Positions 43,745 through 51,382 of a DNA stretch of 64,000 nucleotides are shown piece after piece (the stretch's first letter is position 1; every line of letters starts with the position of its first letter). The notes below the pieces were generated by a model. That model was not told where the DNA came from. It saw only the letters and a program-made list of their open reading frames with translations, and did no database searches. Position numbers and translations under genes: made by a program. This stretch comes from Butyrivibrio hungatei (GTDB taxonomy: Bacteria; Bacillota; Clostridia; Lachnospirales; Lachnospiraceae): positions 62,001 to 126,000 of the forward strand of contig NZ_FMUR01000004.1 of the NCBI RefSeq assembly GCF_900101605.1. Direction: 5' to 3'.

Positions 43745-44500
43745 TTACTCTGCATCTGCAACTTCTTCGATGTCTTCAGCTTCCTCTGCAACGAATTCTG
43801 CTGCAACGTCAGCCTCAGCACCCTGATTAGCTTCGATAACAGCGTCAGCCATCTTACCAACGATAAGCTTTACTGCTCTGATAGCATCATCATTTCCGGG
43901 GATGATGAAGTCAAGCTCTTCAGGATCGCAGTTTGTATCAGCGATACCGATAAGAGTGATTCCAAGAGACTCAGCCTCCTGAATGCAGATTCTTTCCTTC
44001 TTGGGATCTACAACGAAAATAGCATCGGGAATTCTCTTCATATCTCTGATTCCGCCAAGGTTAGCCTGAAGCTTTGTAAGCTCCTTCTTAAGCTGAGCAA
44101 CTTCCTTCTTGGGGAGAACTTCGAAAGTTCCGTCTTCCTGCATCTTCTCGATAGTCTTCATTCTTGCAATTCTGCTCTGGATTGTCTTGAAGTTTGTAAG
44201 CATTCCACCGAGCCATCTCTCGTTGATGTAGTACATTCCGCAACGCTCAGCCTCTGACTTAACAGCGTCCTGTGCCTGCTTCTTTGTTCCTACGAAAAGG
44301 ATTGTTCCACCCTGCTGTGCAATCTCAAATACTGCCTTGTAAGCCTCGTCAACCTTGATAACTGACTTCTGAAGGTCGATGATGTGGATTCCGTTTCTCT
44401 CTGTGAAGATGTAAGGAGCCATTTTAGGGTTCCATCTTCTTGTCTGATGTCCAAAGTGAACACCTGCTTCAAGTAACTGCTTCATTGATACAACGCTCAT
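43745..44500 (-). CDS. rpsB: 30S ribosomal protein S2
   Basis: A 251-residue S2: [69 protein letters not shown] and [24 protein letters not shown] are diagnostic. It carries a short acidic, Ala/Glu-rich C-terminal tail. The ATG has GGAGGTAATATC upstream. First gene of rpsB-tsf, preceded by a long structured leader. Confidence 0.97.
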   Translation of the reverse strand: MSVVSMKQLLEAGVHFGHQTRRWNPKMAPYIFTERNGIHIIDLQKSVIKVDEAYKAVFEIAQQGGTILFVGTKKQAQDAVKSEAERCGMYYINERWLGGMLTNFKTIQSRIARMKTIEKMQEDGTFEVLPKKEVAQLKKELTKLQANLGGIRDMKRIPDAIFVVDPKKERICIQEAESLGITLIGIADTNCDPEELDFIIPGNDDAIRAVKLIVGKMADAVIEANQGAEADVAAEFVAEEAEDIEEVADAE

Positions 44501-44680
44501 GATATTACCTCCATTTGGTTAGAATCTTCCGCACATCCCTGGCTCATGCGATATATCGGCGCGTTTTCCGATATACAGAGCTCTCTTCTGATCGGCATTA
44601 CCGACACCGGAAAGAGAATTAAATGTGCGTGATTATTTGTTTTACCGTGAAATAGGCATAAACACACCTATGAACACAGC
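44501..44680 (-). promoter_or_regulatory. Structured 5' leader of rpsB, candidate S2 autoregulatory element
   Basis: About 180 nt of leader precede rpsB with no open frame of note. It contains a perfect 8-bp hairpin TATATCGG - 8 nt - CCGATATA (44552-44575), a smaller TCGG...CCGA hairpin (around 44592-44606), and a purine-rich single-stranded stretch (CAGAAGAGAGC). Ribosomal operons often carry leaders that bind their own product; that this one binds S2 is inference. Confidence 0.45.
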
Positions 44681-44686
44681 TTTTTA

Positions 44687-44715
44687 ACTATATCATAAGG
44701 AAAAGCATATTTCAA
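44687..44715 (-). promoter_or_regulatory. Promoter of rpsB-tsf
   Basis: Minus-strand -35 TTGAAA (44710-44715), 17-base spacer, -10 TATAGT (44687-44692). It begins at once after the flagellar-operon terminator. Confidence 0.75.
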
Positions 44716-44754
44716 GTAAAAAAGCTGTGAAAATAAGTTATTTTCACAGCTTTA
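44716..44754 (-). terminator. Terminator of the flagellar/chemotaxis operon
   Basis: Minus strand AAAGCTGTGAAAATA and TATTTTCACAGCTTT pair perfectly over 15 bases around a 3-base loop, followed by TTTTTAC. It lies 25 bases after the last gene of the operon. Confidence 0.92.
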
Positions 44755-44778
44755 AAGCTAAAATTATTTAATATGCAT

Positions 44779-45612
44779 TTACTGAGTGATAGCTTTCGCT
44801 ATATCTTCATAAGAAGCACCCTTCATAATGTTCTTGTTGCCCGAATGAATCCTTGTATCAAGATGGCTTTCGATAAGAAATCTGTTAAACTTAACGGCGT
44901 CATCGACAAGTCCCGCATCATACAGTATCTTGGCTACTTTGTCTGATGATGAGCCTCCGGAGATTGTAACCTGAACCGACACAGGCTCAGCCGGAGTAGG
45001 TTCAGGCTGAGTGTTTTCTTCGGTATTATTCGGCTCTTCTGCAGGCTCCTCAGAAGCTTCTTCGGGTTCTTCCGTCACTTCTTCTTTCTTCTTATTGTCA
45101 ATAACAGGTTTTTCTTTATTTTTATCCTTATCTTTGTCTTTGTTCTTGTCGGCATCTTTAAGATCTTTGGAACTAAGAGAAGCTGCTGCGGATGAATTCT
45201 TGTATGCCGCACCGCTTATACCGTTTGCAACAGCCGGAGAACCGATGCCCGTATCAGCTTCGACTTTTTTATCGGCATCGGCTTTAATATCTGCAACAGA
45301 TGCGGCCGTAGCCGAATTGCTTGCTGATGTATCCTTAAAGGAAGGACCACCGTCAGCGCCGCTTGCCGTATTTATCATTTTATCTGCAGATGCCGAAACG
45401 CCGGCGTCTTCCGGCAACATATCTTCACCGCTTGCATCTTCATCCGAATAATCGGAAAGGACGCCGCCTTCAACCATTCCGAGGCCCTTTGCTTTTTCTA
45501 TTACCTCGGCATCGCTGATAGGTGCTTTTCCCGCTCCCAGTGCAAAGCCCATAATTATCGCGGTAATTATAACGCCAAGGCCAATTCCCCTAAGGTAATA
45601 TTTTAGTTTCAT
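44779..45612 (-). CDS. MltG-like LysM-type protein without the lytic domain
   Basis: A 277-residue membrane-anchored protein. Residues ~8-28 form one membrane helix or uncleaved signal (GIGLGVIITAIIMGFALGAG). Then comes a ~185-residue low-complexity extracellular linker rich in Asp, Ser, Ala and Lys, including a KDKDKDKNKEK run and a Glu/Pro part. The last ~65 residues (VQVTISGGSSSDKVAKILYDAGLVDD...DTRIHSGNKNIMKGASYEDIAKAI) match the LysM-like first domain of MltG/YceG. The catalytic transglycosylase domain is absent, so wall binding without cutting is likely. It is the last gene before the operon terminator. Confidence 0.7.
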   Translation of the reverse strand: MKLKYYLRGIGLGVIITAIIMGFALGAGKAPISDAEVIEKAKGLGMVEGGVLSDYSDEDASGEDMLPEDAGVSASADKMINTASGADGGPSFKDTSASNSATAASVADIKADADKKVEADTGIGSPAVANGISGAAYKNSSAAASLSSKDLKDADKNKDKDKDKNKEKPVIDNKKKEEVTEEPEEASEEPAEEPNNTEENTQPEPTPAEPVSVQVTISGGSSSDKVAKILYDAGLVDDAVKFNRFLIESHLDTRIHSGNKNIMKGASYEDIAKAITQ

Positions 45613-45626
45613 TTATAGAATATTCC

Positions 45627-46469
45627 TCACTTAACTTTTCTGTGCTTGTTGGAAAGATCTATCACAAGCTTTACTTCCCCGATGCCCAGACCAAGCTCTC
45701 TTGCAATGACCATATTTGATTTTCCGGCCTTATGCATCTCGATGATCTGTCTGTTCTGAGAAATCGGATCGGCTGCTGTGAGTTCTTTCATGTTCTTGTC
45801 GGGATTGGTACTCTTAGCTTCAACTCTTACAGCTTCGGTGATGGGAACAACTTTGGCATTTGGCTGCTGTTCCTGTATAGGTTTTATTTCGTCTTCATCA
45901 TTCGAAGTATTTCCTACAACATGAAGTCCCATAGCTTCTTCCGGAGTTATAACTTTAGCCGTGATCTTTTCAAGTTCCATGACAGGCTCTTTCTCAACGG
46001 TCGCAACAGGTACAGGTTCTTCCGGTTCTGTAGGAAGAATTATCTTTTCTTCAACCTCTTTGACAACCTTTTTGGCCTCGTCGGCTTTCTTCGTTACTTC
46101 GGAAACCACTGAAGTAAGATTCTTATGCTTGTCATTGAGCATATCATACATAAACATTACTTCATCATGATTCTTGTGAATATCATTGATCACAGTATCG
46201 GAATATTCCCCGATAGCGGAAAGTTTTTCGTTTGATATACGTTCCATTGCTCTCTCTGTTCTGTCCAAAGAAAGATCTACGGTATCGTCTACCATATTTT
46301 CAATATTTTCTCGCTGGTCTTCGACTTCACGACGAACAAGCTCACGGATTTCTCTCTCCATGAGCATCTTATCTTCTTCGTCGAGTTTCTTCCCCGCAGG
46401 AAGAAGGTAACCCAATATTATTGCCGCGAATCCGACAACGATGAGAACAATCTCTGTAATACTAATCAT
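45627..46469 (-). CDS. Membrane-anchored coiled-coil protein with C-terminal helix-turn-helix (DUF6115-like)
   Basis: A 280-residue protein. An N-terminal membrane helix (ITEIVLIVVGFAAIILGYLL) is followed by a long charged coiled coil (~30-150: EEDKMLMEREIRELVRREVEDQRENIENMV). A Pro/Glu-rich linker comes next, and the C-terminus (NRQIIEMHKAGKSNMVIARELGLGIGEVKLVIDLSNK) is a homeodomain-like helix-turn-helix. Proteins of this layout close flagellar operons in related Clostridia, as I recall, but have no known function. It may be cytoplasmic and DNA- or chemoreceptor-facing. Confidence 0.65.
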   Translation of the reverse strand: MISITEIVLIVVGFAAIILGYLLPAGKKLDEEDKMLMEREIRELVRREVEDQRENIENMVDDTVDLSLDRTERAMERISNEKLSAIGEYSDTVINDIHKNHDEVMFMYDMLNDKHKNLTSVVSEVTKKADEAKKVVKEVEEKIILPTEPEEPVPVATVEKEPVMELEKITAKVITPEEAMGLHVVGNTSNDEDEIKPIQEQQPNAKVVPITEAVRVEAKSTNPDKNMKELTAADPISQNRQIIEMHKAGKSNMVIARELGLGIGEVKLVIDLSNKHRKVK

Positions 46470-46535
46470 TTATCCGCCTATTTTGCTAAAAAATTCAGGC
46501 ACCACGCCCGTTTCCACCATTATAATATAGAAATG

Positions 46536-46931
46536 TTAAATCTTCAAATCAAAACCGTGAGAAATACCAAGATCTACAGGTTTTCCATTTCGATCAAGCA
46601 TGTGTTCCGAAATTTTTTCCATTTTTTCAACTGAAAGCTGTCTCTCTAAAATAGGATTATTCTCATTCTTTTCGTCCTGCTTCTTTTTTCTATTTTTTCC
46701 GCCGTCCCCCGAATATTCATTGCCGCCTTTCTCACCGGCATCCGCAGAAACTTTAGCTCCGCTAACGTCATCCTTTTGAATAACCGAATTGCGCTGATTA
46801 TCAACTTCTTCGTTAAACTGAGTCTGAAAGTTCTGCCTGTCCATCATGGGTCTTGCATCCTCCGACGCCTTCACCGCGGAAACCTCATTAGAAGCAGCGA
46901 TCACGCCAAAGTCAATTCTGTTTATTGACAT
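46536..46931 (-). CDS. Small hydrophilic protein of the flagellar operon, unknown
   Basis: A 131-residue protein with no recognised domain. It is strongly hydrophilic with a disordered middle (GEKGGNEYSGDGGKNRKKKQDEKNENN) and a short C-terminal helix (LSVEKMEKISEHML). It has a proper SD (GGAGGAGAG) and sits 15 bases after the fapA-like gene, so it is very likely expressed. Its function cannot be told from sequence. Confidence 0.6.
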   Translation of the reverse strand: MSINRIDFGVIAASNEVSAVKASEDARPMMDRQNFQTQFNEEVDNQRNSVIQKDDVSGAKVSADAGEKGGNEYSGDGGKNRKKKQDEKNENNPILERQLSVEKMEKISEHMLDRNGKPVDLGISHGFDLKI

Positions 46932-46946
46932 GGTTCTCTCCTCCGT

Positions 46947-48524
46947 TTAGATAGGTGCTAATCTTACATCTCCTTCCCTGACAACAAACTTGCTGTAGTG
47001 AACAGGTTTTTTTACGATCATAGACAACTCACCGATATTAACGGTAGTTCCGGGATATGCGGTTCCCTCAACCACAACCTCGGCTTCCTTTGCTTCCGCA
47101 AGCCTTTCCATAAGATTTGCGTATTCTTCCGAGTCATCCTGGATCTGTTCTGTAAGGCTTTTGTTTAACTCTATAAGTTTCTTTGCACTTTCAACCTGCT
47201 GAGGACTAAACTTTACTCCCGCCTTGAGCATCTTCGTAAATCCTTCAATGGTAGGTCTTATGCTTTCTATATTCTTCTGTGCTTCCGTCATTTCCTTCTG
47301 AAGCTCTTTCAGCCTTTGTTTAAGCTGCGGATCCGCCCCAACTTCTATGATGGTATTTGCTCCCATCTCGGATCCGAGAACTTTAGCCTGGATCTTATCT
47401 GCGGCACTAACTCTTCCTCCGGCAATAAATCCTCTTCGGCCGGTTACGTTTACCTCTGTTCCCGAGGAAACATTTGAGTGGAGTATACATTCACTTGTGA
47501 TGCATCCCCTAGCGTTTACAGTCGCATTCTCAATAAATCTTGTTACGATATTTCCACCGGCTTTTATGTTTCCGCCGGCTTTTGCTCCGCATTCAAGCAC
47601 TATATCGGCGCCCGCATCAAGAACAGCGCCCTCAACAATTCCGCGAACAATGATATTTCCGCCCGCTTTTACGCTGAAGTTGGTGGCAACAACGCCGTTT
47701 ATCTCAACACTTCCGTCGTAGTCTATATTTCCCGTTGCAACATCGACATTCTCAAGCTGCAGCACGTCGGAAACAACGACTTTTCCTTCGCTCAAAGTTA
47801 CATGGCCTGATTTTGCCGATTTAAGTGTAAGCTTATCATCCGAAAGAATGGTATTTCTGCCTGCTCTGATATGTGAAGGCTTAACAACGGCAGGCTTTAT
47901 CTGTTCTCCGTAAACATTTATTCCCGGCACTCCCGGAACTTCCCTGTGAAGTGTGGCGAGAAGGTCGCCTTCATTTATATTATTGATCAGGTTAAGATGA
48001 AAATAATCAACGCTTCCGTCTTCTTTAAGAGTAGGACGTGCCCTTAAGTTGGTATTAAAGTGATACTCAACATAAGCATTCTTACCCTGAACTACTTCTT
48101 TTCCTTTTGCAATAAGTATCTCTTTACAGTATTCTCTATGTTCAAAAAAAGCTTTTATATTCTCTTCCTGAATTCCATAAGTGTATTTTCTGTACGCGAT
48201 TGAGCTTCTAAATTCCGCTTCAGTCATAAGCTGTGCGCCTTCCGTCGGCGGATAGAAAAATGCCGTGACAGTCATTTTATCCTTGGAAACGTCAAACTTT
48301 ACCCCCTCACGTTCAGGAAGTACCTTCGCTTCGGTAAATACATAGACATTTGCGTCAGACTTGTTCACAGCATCATTTAGCTTAATTACATCGTATTGAA
48401 TTTTTCTTTCGTCCAAGTACTCACGAACAACATTAACGTTTAGAGACTTTCCCCCATCGGTTGGGGCATAAATTCTGATACCGGTTCCCTGCGGTGTGTT
48501 TACGAGTTGAAAATATCCGTTCAT
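46947..48524 (-). CDS. FapA/DUF342 family protein
   Basis: A 525-residue DUF342 protein. The N-terminal part (GYFQLVNTPQGTGIRIYAPTDGGKSLNV, a KGKEVVQGKNAYVEYHF segment) leads to the beta-helix FapA core (VATGNIDYDGSVEINGVVATNFSVKAGGNIIVRGIVEGAVLDAGADIVLECG). A C-terminal coiled coil follows (QRLKELQKEMTEAQKNIESI). FapA-like proteins occur in flagellar operons of many Clostridia and are linked to polymer or envelope functions, with no clear biochemistry. The ATG at 48524 has AGAGGA upstream; the start at 48539 lacks an SD, and the longer frame overlaps sigD. Confidence 0.8.
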   Translation of the reverse strand: MNGYFQLVNTPQGTGIRIYAPTDGGKSLNVNVVREYLDERKIQYDVIKLNDAVNKSDANVYVFTEAKVLPEREGVKFDVSKDKMTVTAFFYPPTEGAQLMTEAEFRSSIAYRKYTYGIQEENIKAFFEHREYCKEILIAKGKEVVQGKNAYVEYHFNTNLRARPTLKEDGSVDYFHLNLINNINEGDLLATLHREVPGVPGINVYGEQIKPAVVKPSHIRAGRNTILSDDKLTLKSAKSGHVTLSEGKVVVSDVLQLENVDVATGNIDYDGSVEINGVVATNFSVKAGGNIIVRGIVEGAVLDAGADIVLECGAKAGGNIKAGGNIVTRFIENATVNARGCITSECILHSNVSSGTEVNVTGRRGFIAGGRVSAADKIQAKVLGSEMGANTIIEVGADPQLKQRLKELQKEMTEAQKNIESIRPTIEGFTKMLKAGVKFSPQQVESAKKLIELNKSLTEQIQDDSEEYANLMERLAEAKEAEVVVEGTAYPGTTVNIGELSMIVKKPVHYSKFVVREGDVRLAPI

Positions 48525-48552
48525 AAAATCCTCTTCCATCAAATAAAATTTA

Positions 48553-49326
48553 CTATCTGGAGTTTGTAATAATTCCCAGATAATCTCCCAACTTTTCGCG
48601 CATCTTTTGAAGCGCCTTTGTGTGAAGCTGTGATACCCTCGACTCCGAAACCTCCAGAACCTCACTTATCTCCTTTAATGTAAGCTCCTCATAATAGTAA
48701 AAAAGAATGACCTTTTTCTCCTTGTCGGTAAGATGCTCCAAGGATTCGGCCAGCATCTTTTTTAGTTCCTCCTTTTCTATAGCCTCCTCAGGCTTTGTGA
48801 AACCTGAACCGGTATTACTTGAATCATCGGCAATATCCGCACCCTGATCCATAAACTCATTTAAGGAAACTACCCCCGTAACCTTCATTTGGTTCTGCCA
48901 GTTCTGGTATTCATCTTCAGTAATATCCATTTTAGCCGCTATTTCGGCGTCTGTAGCTATATGACCGCTCTCTTTTTCAATTTCTCTGATCGCAGTCTCG
49001 ATCTTCTTCTGTCTCTGTCTTATAGTTCTGGGAATCCAGTCCATCTTACGGATCTGGTCAAGGATTGCTCCTCTGATCCTCAGACTGGCATAAGTTTCAA
49101 ACTTAACGTCCTTCATGAGATCAAACTTATCAATGGCATCTATAAGTCCGAAAATGCCATATCCGACAAGATCGTCATATTCGACGTTAAATCCGAGATA
49201 CATGCTAAGTCTTCCGGCTACAAGCTTGACAAGAGGAGCATACTCCAATATGAGCTGCTCTCTCAGTTCCCCGGATTTGGTATTACCATATTCTGTCCAT
49301 AATTTATTTCTAGCTGCATCATCCAT
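48553..49326 (-). CDS. sigD: RNA polymerase sigma factor SigD/FliA for motility genes
   Basis: A 257-residue sigma-28 factor. Region 2 is LILEYAPLVKLVAGRLSMYL, DDLVGYGIFGLIDAIDKFD and FETYASLRIRGAILDQIRKMDWIPR; the last part is a FliA hallmark. Region 4 is LTDKEKKVILFYYYEELTLKEISEVLEVSESRVSQLHTKALQKMREKL. It drives late flagellar and chemotaxis genes. An anti-sigma FlgM gene is not in the window. Confidence 0.95.
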   Translation of the reverse strand: MDDAARNKLWTEYGNTKSGELREQLILEYAPLVKLVAGRLSMYLGFNVEYDDLVGYGIFGLIDAIDKFDLMKDVKFETYASLRIRGAILDQIRKMDWIPRTIRQRQKKIETAIREIEKESGHIATDAEIAAKMDITEDEYQNWQNQMKVTGVVSLNEFMDQGADIADDSSNTGSGFTKPEEAIEKEELKKMLAESLEHLTDKEKKVILFYYYEELTLKEISEVLEVSESRVSQLHTKALQKMREKLGDYLGIITNSR

Positions 49327-49352
49327 GTCTAAGTTTCCCCGGTTCTATTTTT

Positions 49353-49694
49353 TTACTGAGGAATGTCGTGAACTTCCATATTGTCGACATCTTCCCCGGC
49401 ACTACTTTCTGCCTCCATTGCCGCTCTGGCCTCTTCCTCGAGTCTCTCGGCTTCAAGCTTTTCAGCCAAAGCTTTCTCGTAGTTAATATCCAAAAACTTG
49501 GCGATCATCTTCTCTGTGATAAGACCGATCACCAAAAATATAACTACCGAAACAAATACAATAACAATCCACTCTCCGACCGGATAGTGCTTAAAGAACG
49601 TAAATACTGATACTACAGCCGTTGCTGAAAGCACTATCAGTGGAGTTATTAGTTTGGTGTTTATTTTTTTCAGTTCTTCTAAATCGGTATTCAT
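49353..49694 (-). CDS. Small membrane protein between sigD and cheD
   Basis: A 113-residue protein with two membrane helices (~17-36 and ~43-64) and an acidic/Ala-rich cytoplasmic C-terminal helix (EKALAEKLEAERLEEEARAAMEAE). It lies where Bacillus has swrB (though there after sigD). No sequence likeness to SwrB that I can confirm. Its start overlaps the cheD stop by 4 bases. Confidence 0.65.
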   Translation of the reverse strand: MNTDLEELKKINTKLITPLIVLSATAVVSVFTFFKHYPVGEWIVIVFVSVVIFLVIGLITEKMIAKFLDINYEKALAEKLEAERLEEEARAAMEAESSAGEDVDNMEVHDIPQ

Positions 49695-50176
49695 ATGATT
49701 TTTTCAGGCTTTCCTACAGCTCTGATAATATAGTTTCCGTTTTCGGGATAAAAAATTACTGTCCGTCCGTACGAATCACCGGTATCCTGAGCAAGTACAG
49801 GAATATTTAGCTCCTTTAATTTTTTTAGTGATGCCGCGACATTTCTGTCACCGACACGCATCGTTGCATTGTTTGACTGAAAAGCAAACATCTGCGCACC
49901 GCCGGCAATCTTTGCCACAAGGCGCGTTTTATTGCCGCCTTTGGCAACTATGAGCCTTACAAGTTCCTCAATTCCTGTATCTGCAAATTTAGGTATATTA
50001 GAATTGTTCCTAATCTCAGTTGAATCCGGCAACATTACATGAGCCAGCCCACCAATCTTGGTAACAGGATCCCTAATAGCAATTCCAACGCAGGACCCAA
50101 GCCCCAAAGTTGTAATTCCGTCGGGGCTGACACAAATATTCAGATCGGCCATTCCAACCTTAATTATTTGACTCAT
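49691..50176 (-). CDS. cheD: Chemoreceptor glutamine deamidase CheD
   Basis: A 161-residue CheD. The catalytic triad of Thr23, Cys29 (TTLGLGSCVG) and His46 (GGLAHVMLP) has the same spacing as in Thermotoga CheD (Thr21, Cys27, His44). RVGDRNVAASLKKL and AQDTGDSYGRTVIF are typical. It deamidates receptor Gln residues and, bound to CheC, takes part in adaptation. It sits 10 bases after cheC, its partner. Confidence 0.95.
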   Translation of the reverse strand: MSQIIKVGMADLNICVSPDGITTLGLGSCVGIAIRDPVTKIGGLAHVMLPDSTEIRNNSNIPKFADTGIEELVRLIVAKGGNKTRLVAKIAGGAQMFAFQSNNATMRVGDRNVAASLKKLKELNIPVLAQDTGDSYGRTVIFYPENGNYIIRAVGKPEKII

Positions 50177-50186
50177 ATTAGCCCCT

Positions 50187-50822
50187 TCACGAATCTGAAA
50201 CGTCTCCCATGCCTAAAGAAGAGAGAATTTTACGGTATCCATCAATATCAGGTAAAAGAATAAAATAACCGCTCAACTTAAGTTCATCAAAGAACTGTGT
50301 CTCTATAAGAAGGATCTTGTCTCCCATCATTCCGAATTGAATTGCGGGAACACTCAGTATCGCCGCAGCCATGTCAATGGCAACATACGGAATTGACGGA
50401 ATGAGTTTTAGGTTTGTCATCATGGAAAGTGAATTGAGATACGAACCGGTAATGATATTACCGACTTCTTTAAGAGCTGACATCTCAACTTCATCAAAAT
50501 CCTGATCTTCAGGCTTGGGGCCTGTACCCATAAGCTGATCGACCAAATGTCTGGCAGCTTGTTTGCCCAAGAGGAACATAATGCTTCCGTCGATATCACC
50601 GTCAACGGCAAGATAAATACCTGCCATTATCTTCTCAGCTCCGCCCATGAGGTCTCCGACATCTTTGAAGTCCAAAAGACGTACCTGCGGAACACACATA
50701 TCAACCTTTGTTCCGATCATCTGAGCAAGCGCTGTAGTTGCATTCCCGGCACCGATATTACCAAGTTCCTTCAGCACATCAAAATACTTGTCGGATAAAT
50801 TATCCAAACTCATGTCTGCCAT
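50187..50822 (-). CDS. cheC: CheY-P phosphatase CheC
   Basis: A 211-residue CheC with two intact copies of the phosphatase signature DxxxExxN-22-P: one beginning DVLKELGNIGAGN and ending at CVP, the other beginning SALKEVGNIITGS and ending at SIP. Both have exactly 22 residues between Asn and Pro. It dephosphorylates CheY-P and binds CheD. Confidence 0.95.
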   Translation of the reverse strand: MADMSLDNLSDKYFDVLKELGNIGAGNATTALAQMIGTKVDMCVPQVRLLDFKDVGDLMGGAEKIMAGIYLAVDGDIDGSIMFLLGKQAARHLVDQLMGTGPKPEDQDFDEVEMSALKEVGNIITGSYLNSLSMMTNLKLIPSIPYVAIDMAAAILSVPAIQFGMMGDKILLIETQFFDELKLSGYFILLPDIDGYRKILSSLGMGDVSDS

Positions 50823-50840
50823 AAAATAAATCCTCCGAAA

Positions 50841-51344
50841 TTAACTTGCGTTAGACGCTTTTTCTTTTGATTCTTTCTCAGACACAACCGCATCGAGATC
50901 GAGTATTGAAACCAGTCCGCCGTCATAGTGACCTACGCCGCTGACAAAAGAGACTTTTGACTGTCCCTTTTTATCGTCATAACGGACTTTCTCAATGTCT
51001 TTTTCATTAAGAGTAAGAACCTGATTAACCTGATCCACGATTATGCCTACGAGATCTCCCGTTTCGGTCTTTAAGATGATTATTCTCGAAGCGCCCGTGA
51101 TCACGTCTTCCGAAAGTCCCATCTTCATTCTAACGCTCATAACAGGAACGATCTCGCCTCGGATATTGATAACTCCCTTAAGGAAAGCATCCACCTTCGG
51201 TACTCTCGTAATCTGCTGCATTCTTACAATATTATCTATAAATTTGATGTTGATGCCATACTGCTCATCATCGATCTTAATTACAATATACTGGATAAGT
51301 TCGCCTTTATCGGCTTTTTCTTTAACTTCTTTTATCTCATTCAT
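50841..51344 (-). CDS. cheW: Chemotaxis coupling protein CheW
   Basis: A 167-residue CheW: YIVIKIDDEQYGINIKFIDNIVRM, ITRVPKVDAFLKGVINIRGEIVPVMSVRMKMG and IIVDQVNQVLTLNEKDIE. It bridges receptors and CheA. A short Lys/Glu/Ser C-terminal tail is present. It lies between cheA and cheC. Confidence 0.95.
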   Translation of the reverse strand: MNEIKEVKEKADKGELIQYIVIKIDDEQYGINIKFIDNIVRMQQITRVPKVDAFLKGVINIRGEIVPVMSVRMKMGLSEDVITGASRIIILKTETGDLVGIIVDQVNQVLTLNEKDIEKVRYDDKKGQSKVSFVSGVGHYDGGLVSILDLDAVVSEKESKEKASNAS

Positions 51345-51382
51345 ATTCGGCTCATCCTTTCTTCGCTAAACAAATGTTACCA

